Positions 8,400-19,061 are shown, counted from the first letter of the stretch. The stretch: DNA of 64,000 nucleotides from Ignavibacteria bacterium (GCA_016720835.1 JADKJW010000031.1:62001-126000); one strand, 5' to 3'. The notes: generated from the sequence alone by a model not told the origin. Translations and numbers: made by a program.

Positions 8400-10484
8400 T
8401 CAACGGACGCCAAGGAGCTGCGTGACGGCACCCGATGGGGTGATGAGATGCACGAGGTAAAACCCTTTCGGCAGCCGTAATTCCGATATTGAGACCGAAT
8501 GCTCCTGTATACCGGGCCTCTGTTCGCCGTCCGCAAGCAGGGCGGCCCTTCGCCCCAGAACATCAAGCACTTCGACGCGCACCCGTCCCGCAGCTTCGAG
8601 CGCGTATGACACCGTAAAGCGCTCGGTCGCGGGATTCGGCGCGACGGTCAGCAGCAGCGGCGACTGCGCGGGTGAAGGCGAATCCACCGCGGTGGCCGGA
8701 CTCTTCAGAAACCACGGCGTGCTGGTCTCGTCCGTGCTGAAGAAGTCGAGCAGCAGCCTGGCCACTTTCTGACGGCCTTTCGGCGAGGGATGCGTGCCGT
8801 CGGGACCGAGATCGTCCGCGAGCCAGGTGAGACCGTCCTGCCGCGGCGTCTCGCCGCTGGCCCAGAGGTAGGGGCCCCAGGACAGCCACGGCGCTCTGCG
8901 CGGGATGCTCTGGAAATCGAGCGCGGTGTCGCCGATGATCTGCTGTTCGACAAGCCACTTCACGGTGAAGCCCGATTCGTAGGCGTAGGGCTCCGGATTC
9001 AGCGTGGTGGAAGCATAGCCGCCGTAGATGCGGCTGGAGAGGTACGCGAGTTTCAGATTCGGATACTTGAGCGCCGCCACCTGAAGCACGGCCTTGATAT
9101 CGTCGCGCAGCATGACGGCATGCACCGGGAAGGCCTGTGTCGGGCCTGCATTGGCCTCCTTGAGCCAGATCGCCTGCACCTGCGCCGGTGTCGCGCGTTT
9201 CGCGGGCAGGCGCTGCTGCGCGATGTTGCTCCAGAACTGGGCGTTGGGGTTCCTGATGATGCTCGCGGTCTGCCCGCCCTGCGCGCCGTCCACCGTCACG
9301 AGGAAGGGGTTTTTCAATGCAAAGGTGTCCGCGACGGCCTGGAAGGCGGAGAATTCCTGTGTGCAGTTGGACATGCCGACGGACATCAGGACGATTTTCC
9401 CGTTGACCGGATCGGGATTCCCGAGCGTGTCGAGCGGCACGATGGACTTCGCGAAGGCGAGACCCGCTGCATTGTGCGTGGCGGGGCGCGTGTTGCCGCC
9501 GTCGGGATACAGTCCGCCGCTGTAGGTCTTGTACACGGATCGGTTCATCTCCGTGATGGGCGTTGCGGAGAAGGCCGTCGCGGTCGTGTCCCCGGTCTTT
9601 CCGTCCCAGCCCGCGATGCGCGCCATGAGGACCCAGAACGCTTTGGCGACACGCACGCCGCCCGCGGAAATGGAACCGAGGTGTCCGCCTTCCGTTTCGG
9701 TGGTGTACTGCGGACAGATGGCGAGGAGGGACAGTCCGTCGTCGGGATTGTTTTCGGAAAGGTAAGGGATGCCGTCGCGATTGTCGTAGCAGGGCTTCGC
9801 CGAAGGGTCGTGCGAGAGGATGTCGGCGACGTCGAAGAGGATGAGGTTGTTGTTCCTCGTGTACGCGCGCATGGCGTCGTTGAAGGCCTCCGATTCCGGG
9901 CTGCCGATGCCGCGCGCGAGGGAGGTGGTCCACCAGATCACTTTTTTCTCCGGATGCCGGGCGGCGAAGGCGCCGTAGCTCAGGGCCGTACCGCGATCCG
10001 TCTTCGTGCCGAAGAAGCCGTCGACGGGGTCTGCAAGCTTCGAGCCCGGCATGACCGCGAGGTAGCTGAACTGGAAGCCGACGACGTCGAAGGAATCGAT
10101 GCGCGGCTCGATGAAGTCGACGAAGCAGCGCGGATCCTCCGAGCAGCCCGACGGCCAGTATTCGTAGCGCCAGTTGCCGCGGTCCCACACGCCCCGCCAT
10201 GTGACTTCCGAGGGCGCGACGTCGAAGGCGGAATCCGTGTGCTGATAGCGCTTGCAGCGGCTGGGCGCGCTGGCGAAGGGGTATTCGAGGCAGTCGAGGG
10301 CATCGGAGATGTTTCCGCCCACCGAGCGGTCCATGAACAGCATGCGCAGCGCGCGGGCCTGCTCGGCGTACTTTGCCGGGATGGAATCGAAGAGGGCGAT
10401 GGATGCATGGTCGACCACGATCTGCTGAGCCCGGGCGGGCAGGAACGCGACACCGATCAAGACGAGTGTAGTGAGGAACTTCAT
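8400..10484 (-). CDS. SGNH-hydrolase-like secreted protein with T9SS sorting domain
   Basis: The start at 10484 (MKFLTTLVLIGVAFLPARAQ) gives a clear signal peptide; upstream in-frame codons lack one. 694 residues. The first about 330 form a domain not recognised with certainty, with two CxxxP-type loops and the motif DRSVGGNIS. Residues about 360-590 look like an SGNH/GDSL-type region: SVGMSN near residue 367 and DGTHPSPKG near residue 562, resembling the oxyanion block and the catalytic Asp/His block. The C-terminus is a T9SS sorting domain (APNPATERF, GFYLVHLI). The substrate is unknown; an esterase acting on polysaccharide acetyl groups is one possibility. Confidence 0.75.
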   Translation of the reverse strand: MKFLTTLVLIGVAFLPARAQQIVVDHASIALFDSIPAKYAEQARALRMLFMDRSVGGNISDALDCLEYPFASAPSRCKRYQHTDSAFDVAPSEVTWRGVWDRGNWRYEYWPSGCSEDPRCFVDFIEPRIDSFDVVGFQFSYLAVMPGSKLADPVDGFFGTKTDRGTALSYGAFAARHPEKKVIWWTTSLARGIGSPESEAFNDAMRAYTRNNNLILFDVADILSHDPSAKPCYDNRDGIPYLSENNPDDGLSLLAICPQYTTETEGGHLGSISAGGVRVAKAFWVLMARIAGWDGKTGDTTATAFSATPITEMNRSVYKTYSGGLYPDGGNTRPATHNAAGLAFAKSIVPLDTLGNPDPVNGKIVLMSVGMSNCTQEFSAFQAVADTFALKNPFLVTVDGAQGGQTASIIRNPNAQFWSNIAQQRLPAKRATPAQVQAIWLKEANAGPTQAFPVHAVMLRDDIKAVLQVAALKYPNLKLAYLSSRIYGGYASTTLNPEPYAYESGFTVKWLVEQQIIGDTALDFQSIPRRAPWLSWGPYLWASGETPRQDGLTWLADDLGPDGTHPSPKGRQKVARLLLDFFSTDETSTPWFLKSPATAVDSPSPAQSPLLLTVAPNPATERFTVSYALEAAGRVRVEVLDVLGRRAALLADGEQRPGIQEHSVSISELRLPKGFYLVHLITPSGAVTQLLGVR

Positions 10485-10832
10485 ACCACATCTCCAGCGT
10501 CGAATGAGTGATGCGGCAGCCGCCGCCATGATTGGAAAAGGTACGGAAATCCGTGGCGCGGCGAAACGCATTCCGAGGCGGGGTTGATTTTATGTCCTTA
10601 ATACTCTAGTTTCAACGCACGAGGGAGCTGCGCCCTCCAACGCGGTCCGGCGCATACGTCAGTTTCAACAGCAATGCCACAGAGTCAGGAGAACGGTGCT
10701 TCCCGATCCGAGTGGAAGCACACCCCGGTGATTGTACCGGGCCGCCGCGCGGCGGTATTCGGCGAGCCGCGAGGCGGAATTCCGTGGGTGAGGGCTGCCC
10801 GGGACACACGCACGCCGAGAGATGAAAAGCAC
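10485..10832. promoter_or_regulatory. Divergent intergenic region
   Basis: 348 bases between the T9SS SGNH-like gene (minus) and the hybrid sensor gene (plus). It should hold promoters in both directions. An AT-rich island around 10585-10615 (TTTTATGTCCTTAATACTC) stands out from the G+C-rich surroundings, but no clear -35/-10 pair could be assigned. The frame upstream of the sensor's chosen start is open from 10674, but the extra residues show no domain. Confidence 0.3.
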
Positions 10833-12695
10833 ATGAGTTCTCAGCTCCGCGTCCTGCTGGTTGACGACACGCCGGCGGACGCAGAATCGATTTTGCACAT
10901 AGAGGCGTACGAAGGCCCCGACGGCTTCCGTGTCGTTCACGAAACACGCCTCGAGGCCGCTCTGTTACGGGTCGACTCGGAGGCCTTTGACATCGTATTT
11001 CTCGATCTCGACCTGCCGGACAGCGCCGGTCTCGACACGTTGCTCCGCCTGCGGAAAGACGCTCCCGAGGCCTGCATCATCGTGCTGATCGAGGACGGCA
11101 ACGAACAGCTCGGGGTGACGGCGATCGAAAACGGCGCTCGGGATTATCTGGTGAAGGGACGCATCGATCCGTCGCTGCTCGTGCGCTTCATCCGCTATGC
11201 GCATGGCCAGATGCGGACGGAGCGGGAATTGCGCGAGGCGCGCGAGCAATACCGGACCTTCCTCAATTCGAGCTCTGATATCGTCTATCTCAAGGACGAG
11301 AAACTCCGCTACATCCATGTCAATATCCCGCAGGTGAAATTTTTCGGGAAAGCGGAGCGGGACATCCTCGGGAAGACTGACACAGACCTCATGTCACCCG
11401 AGGCCGCCGCGGCCTGCCGGGCTTCCGACCTGCACGCCATCGAATCCCGGCAGACCATCACGCAGCATGAGCAGATCGGCGAGCGGACCTTCGAAGTGCG
11501 CAAGTTCCCGGTGACTCTCACACGCGGGGCGATCGGAGTCGGGGCATTCATTCGAGATGTCACGGAGCGGTTGCAGGCCGATGAGGCGGTCCGCGAAAGC
11601 GAGGATCGTTACCGCCAGCTCTTCGAGGCGGAATCCGACGCGATCGTCCTGATCGACAACCAGACCGGAGCCATCCTCGAGGCGAACAGCGCCGCGAGCG
11701 TGATGTACGGTTTCGATCACGATGCGCTGTTGCGCATGCGAAACGTGGATCTCTCCGCCGAACCGGAAGAGACGCAGATCGTCACGCATGGAACCCCGGT
11801 CGTGCGAGACAATGTGGTCACCATCCCGCTTCGCTATCACCGAAAGATCGACGGGAGCGTGTTCCCCGTCGAGATCACCGGGCGATTCTTCTTCCGTCGG
11901 GGCAGGCCGGTGCATATTGCGGCCATCCGCGACATCTCGGAGCGCAAGAAGACGGAGGAGGAAATGCTCGCGAACGCGCAGTTGCTCCGGGAGAGCATCG
12001 CGCAGAGGGACAAACTCTTCTCCATCATTGCGCACGATCTGCGGAGTCCGTTCAACACCTTTCTCGGGAACACCGAGCTGCTCATCGATCGGGCGGACAC
12101 CATGACGAAAGAACAGGTTGTCTCGATGGCGACGCGTTTGAATGTTTCGGCGATGCATGTGTTCCAGCTGCTCGAGAATCTCCTCGAATGGTCGCAGATG
12201 CAGCAGGGGCTCATCCCGTTCGCGCCCGACTGCTTTCATCTCCTGCCGTTTATTCCTGACAGCATGGCCCTGGTGTTTGACGCGGCCCAGAAGAAGTCGA
12301 TAGAGCTGCACTATGACATTCCGGACGATCTGGTGGTGCATGCGGACCGGCAGATGCTGCAGTCCCTGATGAGAAATCTCGGCTCGAATGCCGTGAAGTT
12401 CACCCGGAGTGGCGGATCCATCTTCATCCGCTGCCGCCGGGCGGCCGATCATGCCGCGGAGCTTTCCGTGCGGGATACCGGCGTCGGCATACCCGGTGAA
12501 ATGCTCACGCGGCTGTTCTCCATTTCAGAGAACACCAAGCGCATGGGCACGGAAGGCGAACGCAGCACCGGACTTGGACTGCTCCTCTGCAAGGAATTCG
12601 CGGAGAAGCACGGAGGAACAATCCGTGTCGAAAGCGTTGAAAACGAGGGGAGCACCTTCAGCTTCACTCTTCCTCTGGCGGATCAGGCAACATGA
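10833..12695 (+). CDS. Receiver-PAS-PAS-histidine kinase hybrid sensor
   Basis: The ATG at 10833 (MSSQLRVLLVDD) starts precisely at a receiver domain and follows a GAGAG site. 620 residues. REC at about 5-125: acidic pocket Asp11/Asp12, phospho-acceptor Asp58 in LDLDLPD, Lys in YLVKG. PAS domains at about 135-255 and 260-380. HisKA around 385-455 with His401 in IIAHDLRSP. HATPase at about 505-615 with NLGSNAVKF (N box), DTGVGIP (G1) and GLGLLLCKEF (G2). No transmembrane segment, so it is probably a cytosolic signalling node. An N-terminal receiver on a kinase suggests phosphorelay input or feedback control. No partner regulator is adjacent. Ends 1 base from the convergent DUF4153 gene. Confidence 0.9.
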   Translation: MSSQLRVLLVDDTPADAESILHIEAYEGPDGFRVVHETRLEAALLRVDSEAFDIVFLDLDLPDSAGLDTLLRLRKDAPEACIIVLIEDGNEQLGVTAIENGARDYLVKGRIDPSLLVRFIRYAHGQMRTERELREAREQYRTFLNSSSDIVYLKDEKLRYIHVNIPQVKFFGKAERDILGKTDTDLMSPEAAAACRASDLHAIESRQTITQHEQIGERTFEVRKFPVTLTRGAIGVGAFIRDVTERLQADEAVRESEDRYRQLFEAESDAIVLIDNQTGAILEANSAASVMYGFDHDALLRMRNVDLSAEPEETQIVTHGTPVVRDNVVTIPLRYHRKIDGSVFPVEITGRFFFRRGRPVHIAAIRDISERKKTEEEMLANAQLLRESIAQRDKLFSIIAHDLRSPFNTFLGNTELLIDRADTMTKEQVVSMATRLNVSAMHVFQLLENLLEWSQMQQGLIPFAPDCFHLLPFIPDSMALVFDAAQKKSIELHYDIPDDLVVHADRQMLQSLMRNLGSNAVKFTRSGGSIFIRCRRAADHAAELSVRDTGVGIPGEMLTRLFSISENTKRMGTEGERSTGLGLLLCKEFAEKHGGTIRVESVENEGSTFSFTLPLADQAT

Positions 12696-12696
12696 G

Positions 12697-14550
12697 TCAA
12701 CGGGAAATGGAACTGTTTGCCGGGACGACGGTGGATATGTCCCTGCGCGCATAGAGCAATTCCAGCTGGAAACCGGTCGGCGCGACATCCTTGCCGTTTC
12801 GCTTCAGCCTCAGAAAGTGCAGATACACTTTCAGCTTGAGGCGATCGTTTGCGGCGGTGACGGACATCTCTTCGAGGGGGATGTTGTCGGCGCTGGATCC
12901 GCCATATTTTGCCATGAGACCATCGACGAGCGGGCGCAAGGGAACGCGAAGCGTATCAACGACTTGCGCGTCCCGCTTCAAAGTGAAAAGCACCGTGTCC
13001 AGCCGCGTGTTCACAGTATAGGAAGCTGCACCTGAGGTAAAGACGCTTGGCTGTGGACCTTCGCCGAAGAACTGCATCGGCAGGAGCGCGTCGTAGCCGG
13101 TGACGATCATTGCATCCTTGTCCGACGCATTCATCGACAGCTCCGTTTCCGATGCATGGAGCCACACCGTGGTGTACTCGATTCCGGCGAAGGCGGTGAC
13201 GGCGGAAGGCTCCTTGAATTCCGAACTCATTCCGAGAGAATCCTGCCGCAGTGTTTCCTTGAACCAGGGCTGAATGCCGTCGTAGCCATGAAACTCGTGA
13301 AGGTAGGAGAGGATGGAGCTGATCTCGCGCGTATCGGTGAAGGAGACGGCGGCGGGCGCCTTTCGCACTTTCCCGCCCTCGAGGATCGCATTCTTGGTGA
13401 AATACCGTTCCAGCCGCGCGACCTGACTGCTCTCCGAGACAGCAAAAGCGCCCCATGGGCCAACCGTGATGGCGAGTGAAACGATGCACAGGGTCAATGG
13501 GATGACCTTGATGCTCCTGCCTCCGCTGAACAGGAAATACAGCACGATGCCCGCGAGCCAGATGCCGATCACAATGGCGACGTAGCGTCCTTCGGTGATG
13601 CCATATTCGGAAATGCGTGTGAGTACCGCGAGAAAGTACATCAGCACGAGCGGCGCCAGTACGATATAGAACCACGAGGACATCCGGTCGATCCACGCGT
13701 TGCCTTCCGCCTTGCGGATGGGATGCAGAAGGAGCAGCGCGAACATCCCCGCCGTGGAAAAGCCGAGGATCAGGCGGCTGACCCAGCCGAACGGCCACTG
13801 CCAGGAGACGAGAATCTTGCCCGAGTAACCCGCGAGAATGAGGAAATAGATGAACACCAGCGGGAGCAGCACATATTGGGCGAAGACCTTCAAACCCTTC
13901 GGATAGCTGGAAACGGACTCCAGGCCGTCGAGATCGGACGGGATTCCGGCCAGGAAAAACCAGGTCGTGAGCATGCCGCAGAGCAGTGCCCACAGCTGGA
14001 GGTACCGCTTGCCGGGAATGTCCACGCCGAAGAGGTTTTCGACGGCCGCGAGCGCGATGGAGAGTCCGAGGTAGAGCACTCCAGTGAAGAGCAGCGCAGT
14101 GAGGATGCGGAGAAAGAGCGTCCTGTTGTACTGCCAGAAGCCGTTGCTTTCCCCGCGTCCCAGGTACGGCGCAACGGCGACGAAGAGGTGCAGTCCCACC
14201 GCGAGCATGAGCAGGCGTATCGCATGCATGTTCGGCGCGATCGCGAGGTCCGAGGGCAGAGACCAGCAGTAGGCGACGAGCAGCAGGAGCGCGGCCGCGT
14301 TCAGCCCGTATCCGCTGCGCGTGTTCCACCGCCGCTTCTCGATGAGCAGCGCCGTGCCGATGAGCAGGGGAATGCCGAGCAGGGACGTGAAGAGGAGGCG
14401 AAACGCGAAGGGAGCATCAGAGGGCGCATTCTGATCGGCCAGCCACAGGGACGCCAGCGTGCCCATTGCCGCGACAAGGAGCACGAGGGGAAAGCGTTTG
14501 AAGGTCAGGACGGCGTCTTGCGCGATCTGCTGAAGGGACGGGAGTTTCAT
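12697..14550 (-). CDS. DUF4153 domain membrane protein
   Basis: Start MKLPSLQQIAQDAV at 14550; further upstream codons are low-quality. 617 residues. Residues about 15-400 contain around eleven hydrophobic helices with the DUF4153 signature layout (FPLVLLVAAMGTLASLWL near the start). The C-terminal 200 residues are soluble and probably face the periplasm. The family is widespread in Bacteroidota and uncharacterised. It stands alone between convergent and divergent neighbours, so no operon context helps. Confidence 0.85.
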   Translation of the reverse strand: MKLPSLQQIAQDAVLTFKRFPLVLLVAAMGTLASLWLADQNAPSDAPFAFRLLFTSLLGIPLLIGTALLIEKRRWNTRSGYGLNAAALLLLVAYCWSLPSDLAIAPNMHAIRLLMLAVGLHLFVAVAPYLGRGESNGFWQYNRTLFLRILTALLFTGVLYLGLSIALAAVENLFGVDIPGKRYLQLWALLCGMLTTWFFLAGIPSDLDGLESVSSYPKGLKVFAQYVLLPLVFIYFLILAGYSGKILVSWQWPFGWVSRLILGFSTAGMFALLLLHPIRKAEGNAWIDRMSSWFYIVLAPLVLMYFLAVLTRISEYGITEGRYVAIVIGIWLAGIVLYFLFSGGRSIKVIPLTLCIVSLAITVGPWGAFAVSESSQVARLERYFTKNAILEGGKVRKAPAAVSFTDTREISSILSYLHEFHGYDGIQPWFKETLRQDSLGMSSEFKEPSAVTAFAGIEYTTVWLHASETELSMNASDKDAMIVTGYDALLPMQFFGEGPQPSVFTSGAASYTVNTRLDTVLFTLKRDAQVVDTLRVPLRPLVDGLMAKYGGSSADNIPLEEMSVTAANDRLKLKVYLHFLRLKRNGKDVAPTGFQLELLYARRDISTVVPANSSISR

Positions 14551-14797
14551 GCTGGTATCGCTGGAGTGTGAAGGGTGAAGGAGCTTCCGGCTTCGCTTCG
14601 CTCGGGCGGCTGTAAAATTCCCGAATCGACGGAGCGGATGCAAACTACCGCGCCGTGTTTCCCCGGTTGTCATAAAAATGTCATGGAGCGGTTGAGTTTG
14701 ATGATTTCAAGCGGCAATTTTCACGTGCGTCGCGCGTTTGCTATCCGGCCCCGCGCGTGCGAACTTTCGTCTTTTCGATCAACACGCGGGGATTTCA

Positions 14798-16480
14798 TTG
14801 CGCACCGTTTTTGCGATCCTTCTATTTTTCGTCCTCGTTGCCGCACTGCCGCCTGTGGCACGGGCGCAACGCGAACTGCTTCCCGCCACCGATCCGGTGT
14901 ACGAATTTCTGTTCCGGCAGGAGCTGAAGGGGAACATTGGCGGGTACCATCATGGCATGCTGCCCTTGTCGCGCGCCGACGTCGCGGGCTTTCTCGACTC
15001 GCTCGAGGGCGCGCCGCTTTCGGGAACGGACCGGGGACTGCTGCGTGATTTTCGCGTGCGTCTCTCGTACGACCGGACATCGACGCTGGCCTCGTCATCG
15101 TCCTTCCTCCCGGATTTCGGCTTCGCGGGCATGTTCGACGACGCGCGGCAGAAATACCTCTACGCGTCCGCCGACAGCGCCACGGCGATCTTCCTCGATG
15201 CCTTCGCCTGGCTCAGTTACCGCGCGGGCCGGGGGGACAGCACCGGCGCCGCCGACGCCCTGCTGGGAGAAGCCGGACTGCGGCTCCGCGGCACGCTCAT
15301 GAAGCGGCTGGGCCTGTTCATCCAGGTGTCGAACGGCATGCTGCTCGGCGGTTCGCACGACTTCGCCCTGCTCGATCCGCGGCTGCGCGCGAGCAAGAAA
15401 TTCATTTCCGACGAGAAGAAATTCTTCGACATCACCACCGGGTATCTGCGCTACGATGCCGACTGGCTGGCCGTGACGGCCGGACGCGAGCAGCTGCTCT
15501 GGGGTATGGGATATTCGGACCGAATGGTCTTTTCGAACAACACCAATCCCTTCGATTACTTCCGCATCGATCTCCGCAGCGGCGGTGTGCGCTACACCTT
15601 CCTGCACGGGAGCCTCGTCAGTCTCGATACGAATGGCCGGACGGCGTCATCGAAGTACATCGCGTCGCACCGCGTGGAATTCGACGCCGGGAAGGCCGCG
15701 CGCATCGGCATCAGCGAAGCCGTGATCTATTCGAACAAGCCGCCGCTCTTCGCGCTGATGAACCCGATGATCTTTCTGACCAGCGCGGAGCTGTCGTCGG
15801 AGGCGGTGGGCGAGAACGGGACCATCGACAACGCGCACAACTCCATCATCTGGGTGGACGCCGAGTTCCGGCCCCTGCGCAATCTCCGCGTGACGGGGAC
15901 CTGGCTCATCGACGACTTCAGCTGGAGCGCCATCGGCAAGACCTCCATCGCCGCCAATACCAACAAATTCGGCGTGCAGGCCGGCGCGCAGTGGAATGAC
16001 GCGCTCCTGCTCGACGGGCTGTTGCTGTCGCTCGAGTACACGCGCATCGGACCCTTCGTCCAGTCGCACTGGACGCAGGTGAATTCCTTCACGCATTCCG
16101 AGCAACCGCTCGGGCACGCGTTGCACCCGAACTCCGACGAGTGGGCGCTCGCCGCCGGTTTCGACATCACTCCGCGTCTCCGCCTCGGCGCCAAGGCGCA
16201 GTTCCAGCGTTCGGGCGTGAACATCACCGATGCCGACGGTCGCGTCATCTTCGACGCCGGATCGGACATCCTGCGCGGGAGCGGCGCATTGCAGCATCCC
16301 AACCGCTTTCTCGACGGGCGGCGCATCAATCGAATCTTCGGAACGCTCTCGGTGACCTGGCAGCCCGTGCGCCAGTACTTCATCGATCTCGCCCTCTTCA
16401 CGCGAACCTTCTCGTACGTCGACGAGGGCCGCAGCCTCAACGACACCATGCTCTGGACCACCTTCCGCATCGAATACTGA
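14798..16480 (+). CDS. Capsule-assembly Wzi-like outer-membrane beta-barrel protein
   Basis: The frame is open from an ATG at 14738, but a TTG at 14798 with GGGGA 6 bases before it begins a textbook signal peptide (LRTVFAILLFFVLVAALPP, then ARAQ) and is preferred. About 560 residues of alternating beta strands with WGMGYSDRMVFSNN and NNTNPFDYF loops typical of the capsule assembly Wzi family (PF14052). In enterobacteria Wzi is an outer-membrane lectin that holds capsule. In Bacteroidota the homologues are generic outer-membrane proteins. The next gene starts 11 bases downstream. Confidence 0.75.
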   Translation: MRTVFAILLFFVLVAALPPVARAQRELLPATDPVYEFLFRQELKGNIGGYHHGMLPLSRADVAGFLDSLEGAPLSGTDRGLLRDFRVRLSYDRTSTLASSSSFLPDFGFAGMFDDARQKYLYASADSATAIFLDAFAWLSYRAGRGDSTGAADALLGEAGLRLRGTLMKRLGLFIQVSNGMLLGGSHDFALLDPRLRASKKFISDEKKFFDITTGYLRYDADWLAVTAGREQLLWGMGYSDRMVFSNNTNPFDYFRIDLRSGGVRYTFLHGSLVSLDTNGRTASSKYIASHRVEFDAGKAARIGISEAVIYSNKPPLFALMNPMIFLTSAELSSEAVGENGTIDNAHNSIIWVDAEFRPLRNLRVTGTWLIDDFSWSAIGKTSIAANTNKFGVQAGAQWNDALLLDGLLLSLEYTRIGPFVQSHWTQVNSFTHSEQPLGHALHPNSDEWALAAGFDITPRLRLGAKAQFQRSGVNITDADGRVIFDAGSDILRGSGALQHPNRFLDGRRINRIFGTLSVTWQPVRQYFIDLALFTRTFSYVDEGRSLNDTMLWTTFRIEY

Positions 16481-16491
16481 CAGGAGCACCC

Positions 16492-17613
16492 ATGACGAAG
16501 CGCATCGCAGTTTTCGCCGTTCTGATTCTCGTCTCCACGGCCTTCGGGCAGCTGCCCGTCAAGCGCATCCTGCTGGAGGAATTCTCCACCGCGCCCTGCG
16601 GCTTCTGCCCGGACGGCGACCTCATCGCCGCGCAGCTCGTCAAGGACCACCCCAGCATCATCTGGGTGACGCATCACGCGGGCTTCGGGACGGATTCGAT
16701 GACCGTGACCGAAAGCAAGGCTATCGCGAGCGCCTTCACCACCTTCGCGCCGGGCGCCTGCATCGACCGGGGCGACCATCCGATTCCGGTGTACACGATA
16801 CCCCCGCACATCGCCATCTCGCGTCAGAAGTGGGACAGCGTCTGCACCGCGCATCTCGGCGACACCGCCGCCGTCGACGTGCGCGTGCGCACCGTATACG
16901 ATCCGGCGCGGCGCAGCCTCCGCTGTGATGTGGAGGCCGAGTTCGTCATCGCGCCGCAGCCCGGCGAACTGCGCGTGCAGCTGTACGTCGTGGAGGACAG
17001 CGTGGTCGGGTATGGCAAGGGCTTCGATCAGAAGAACTACTTCAATACGACCAAGGGGCATCCCTACTACGGCAAGGGCGACTCGATTTACGGATATGTG
17101 CACCATCGCGTGCTGCGCGCCGTGCCTTCAGGCACCTGGGGACTGAGCGGGGTGATTCCGGCCTCGCCGACGGTGGGCGTGACGTATGCGCATACCTTCG
17201 CGAACATTCCCGTCAACACCTGGTGGAAGGAGCGGGACCTCGACGTCGTCGCCTTCGTTTCGTATCATCACACCGATGCAAAGCAGCGGCGCGTACTGAA
17301 CGCCGCGCAGGTCCGCGTGCTCGATGGCACCGTGGGTCTGCCCGAGGATCCTGTGGATCCGGCCGTTGCGTCCTTCGAGGTGTTTCCGAATCCGGCGTCC
17401 GGCCAGGTGCAGTTCCGCTACGCCTTCGATCCTGCGCGCAGCGCGCGACTCACCGTGACGGATGTGGCGGGCCGGGTGGTGCTTGCCGCGACGCTCGAAG
17501 GAGGCAGAAGGACGATAGGGCAGTCCGTGGCAACACTTCCACGGGGCCTGTATCTCTACAGAATCACCGGTTTGGAGCGGATACTGACGGGGAACTTCGT
17601 CGTGCAGCGCTAG
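16492..17613 (+). CDS. Omp28-like T9SS protein with thioredoxin-type CxxC
   Basis: ATG at 16492 behind AGGAG; 373 residues; signal peptide to about residue 19. Residues 20-170 resemble the Omp28-related domain: EEFSTAPCGFCPDGD (CxxC at the redox position), then THHAGFGTDSM. A beta domain follows, and the last 80 residues are a T9SS sorting domain (PNPASGQVQF, GLYLYRITG). Omp28-like proteins are exported thioredoxin-fold proteins of unknown role. A related protein lies at 33342. Probably co-transcribed with the Wzi-like gene. Confidence 0.85.
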   Translation: MTKRIAVFAVLILVSTAFGQLPVKRILLEEFSTAPCGFCPDGDLIAAQLVKDHPSIIWVTHHAGFGTDSMTVTESKAIASAFTTFAPGACIDRGDHPIPVYTIPPHIAISRQKWDSVCTAHLGDTAAVDVRVRTVYDPARRSLRCDVEAEFVIAPQPGELRVQLYVVEDSVVGYGKGFDQKNYFNTTKGHPYYGKGDSIYGYVHHRVLRAVPSGTWGLSGVIPASPTVGVTYAHTFANIPVNTWWKERDLDVVAFVSYHHTDAKQRRVLNAAQVRVLDGTVGLPEDPVDPAVASFEVFPNPASGQVQFRYAFDPARSARLTVTDVAGRVVLAATLEGGRRTIGQSVATLPRGLYLYRITGLERILTGNFVVQR

Positions 17614-17686
17614 GACCGGGGCGCCGCGTCCTTTGTTCTTCGGCGGTGGCGGGTTACTTTTGCATGAACACCGTTCACCACCTCCC

Positions 17687-19061
17687 ATGTCCCAACCGAT
17701 CATCAGCATTTCCGGCATCCGCGGCATCCCAGGCGAGTCGCTGCTGCCTCCGGATATCGTTGCGTTCACGGAAACCTTCGTCCGCTACTGCAGCGGGGGA
17801 CCGATCGTGATCGGCAGCGACGGCCGTCCGTCCGGCGGCGGTATCGCCGACATCGTGCGCGGCACCGCCGTCATGGCCGGAGCGGACGTCATCGACATCG
17901 GCCTCGCGCCGACGCCGTCGGTGCAGCTTGCCGTGACGCACTTCGGGGCGCGCGGCGGCATCGCCATCACCGCGAGTCACAATCCCTCACAGTGGAACGG
18001 ACTCAAGTTCCTGGGCTCGACAGGCGTCTTTCTCGACGGGGAGCAGAACGCCACATACCGGGAGATGCTGACTTCCTCCGAAGCGTCCTACGAAAACTGG
18101 GAACATCTCGGCAGCGTCCGGCACGAAACCGCGTTTGCCGAGGTGCATCGCCAACTGGTACTTGCGTATCCCCTGATAGATCGCGAGCGCATTCACGCGC
18201 GGCATTTCCGCGTGGTGGTGGACGCGGTCAACGCATCGGGAAGCTTCATCGTGCCCGATCTCCTGCGCGAACTCGGTTGCGAAGTGCACACGCTGCACTG
18301 CGACGGGAGCGGCATCTTCCCGCATCCGCCCGAACCCCTGCCCCACAATCTCGCCGGCCTCGGCAAGGCCGTGCTCGAGCACGGCGCGGACCTCGGCATC
18401 GCCGTCGATCCCGACGCGGACCGCCTGGTGCTGTTCACCGAGAAGGGCGAACCGTTCGGCGAGGAATACACCGTCACCACGGCCGTGCTCGCCGCCCTCG
18501 AGGCCGCGGGGAATGCGACGCAGGACGTCGTCGTCAATCTCTCCACCACGCGCGCCGTGGACGACGTGGCAGCGCGTTTCGGCGCCACGGTGCATCGCAC
18601 GCCGGTGGGGGAGATCAACGTCGTCCGGAAAATGCTCGCGCTCGGGGCGCTCGTCGGCGGGGAAGGCAGCGGCGGCGTGATCGTCCCCGCCATTCACGCC
18701 GGACGCGATTCGCTCGTGGGAATCATCCTCGTGCTGCAGGCGCTGTCAGGCTTCGACGGCACGGCGTCCGCCTTCCGCGCGACGCTTCCTTCGTACACGA
18801 TACGGAAGTTCAAATACTCCTCGGCCGGTCTCGACGCCGGTCGGATTCTCGTCCGTGCGCGCGATGGTTTTTTCTCCGAGCGTGTCAATACCGATGACGG
18901 CGTGCGCATCGACTTCGCCCGAAGGCTGGGTGCACGTCCGCAGCTCGAACACCGAGCCCATACTCCGCGTCATCGCCGAGGCGCACACCTCGGAGGAAGC
19001 GGAAGCCCTCGCCGCCCGCGTCGCCGCCGTCGCCTTCGGTTCAGACATCGTCGCACTGTAA
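17687..19061 (+). CDS. glmM: Phosphoglucosamine/phosphomannomutase (GlmM-like), frameshifted
   Basis: Starts MSQPIISISGIRGIPG, the N-terminus typical of Bacteroidota GlmM-like mutases. Phosphoserine loop TASHNP with Ser97, metal loop DPDADR from Asp241, substrate loop GEGSGG. The frame breaks near 18917: codons for Asp-Phe at 18911-18916 are followed by one extra base, after which the next frame reads PEGWVHVRSSNTEP, the phosphate-binding loop, to the stop at 19061. Removing one base gives a full-length enzyme of about 457 residues. GlmM interconverts GlcN-6-P and GlcN-1-P for peptidoglycan precursors; phosphomannomutase is the alternative. The break may be real or a sequencing error. Confidence 0.8.
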
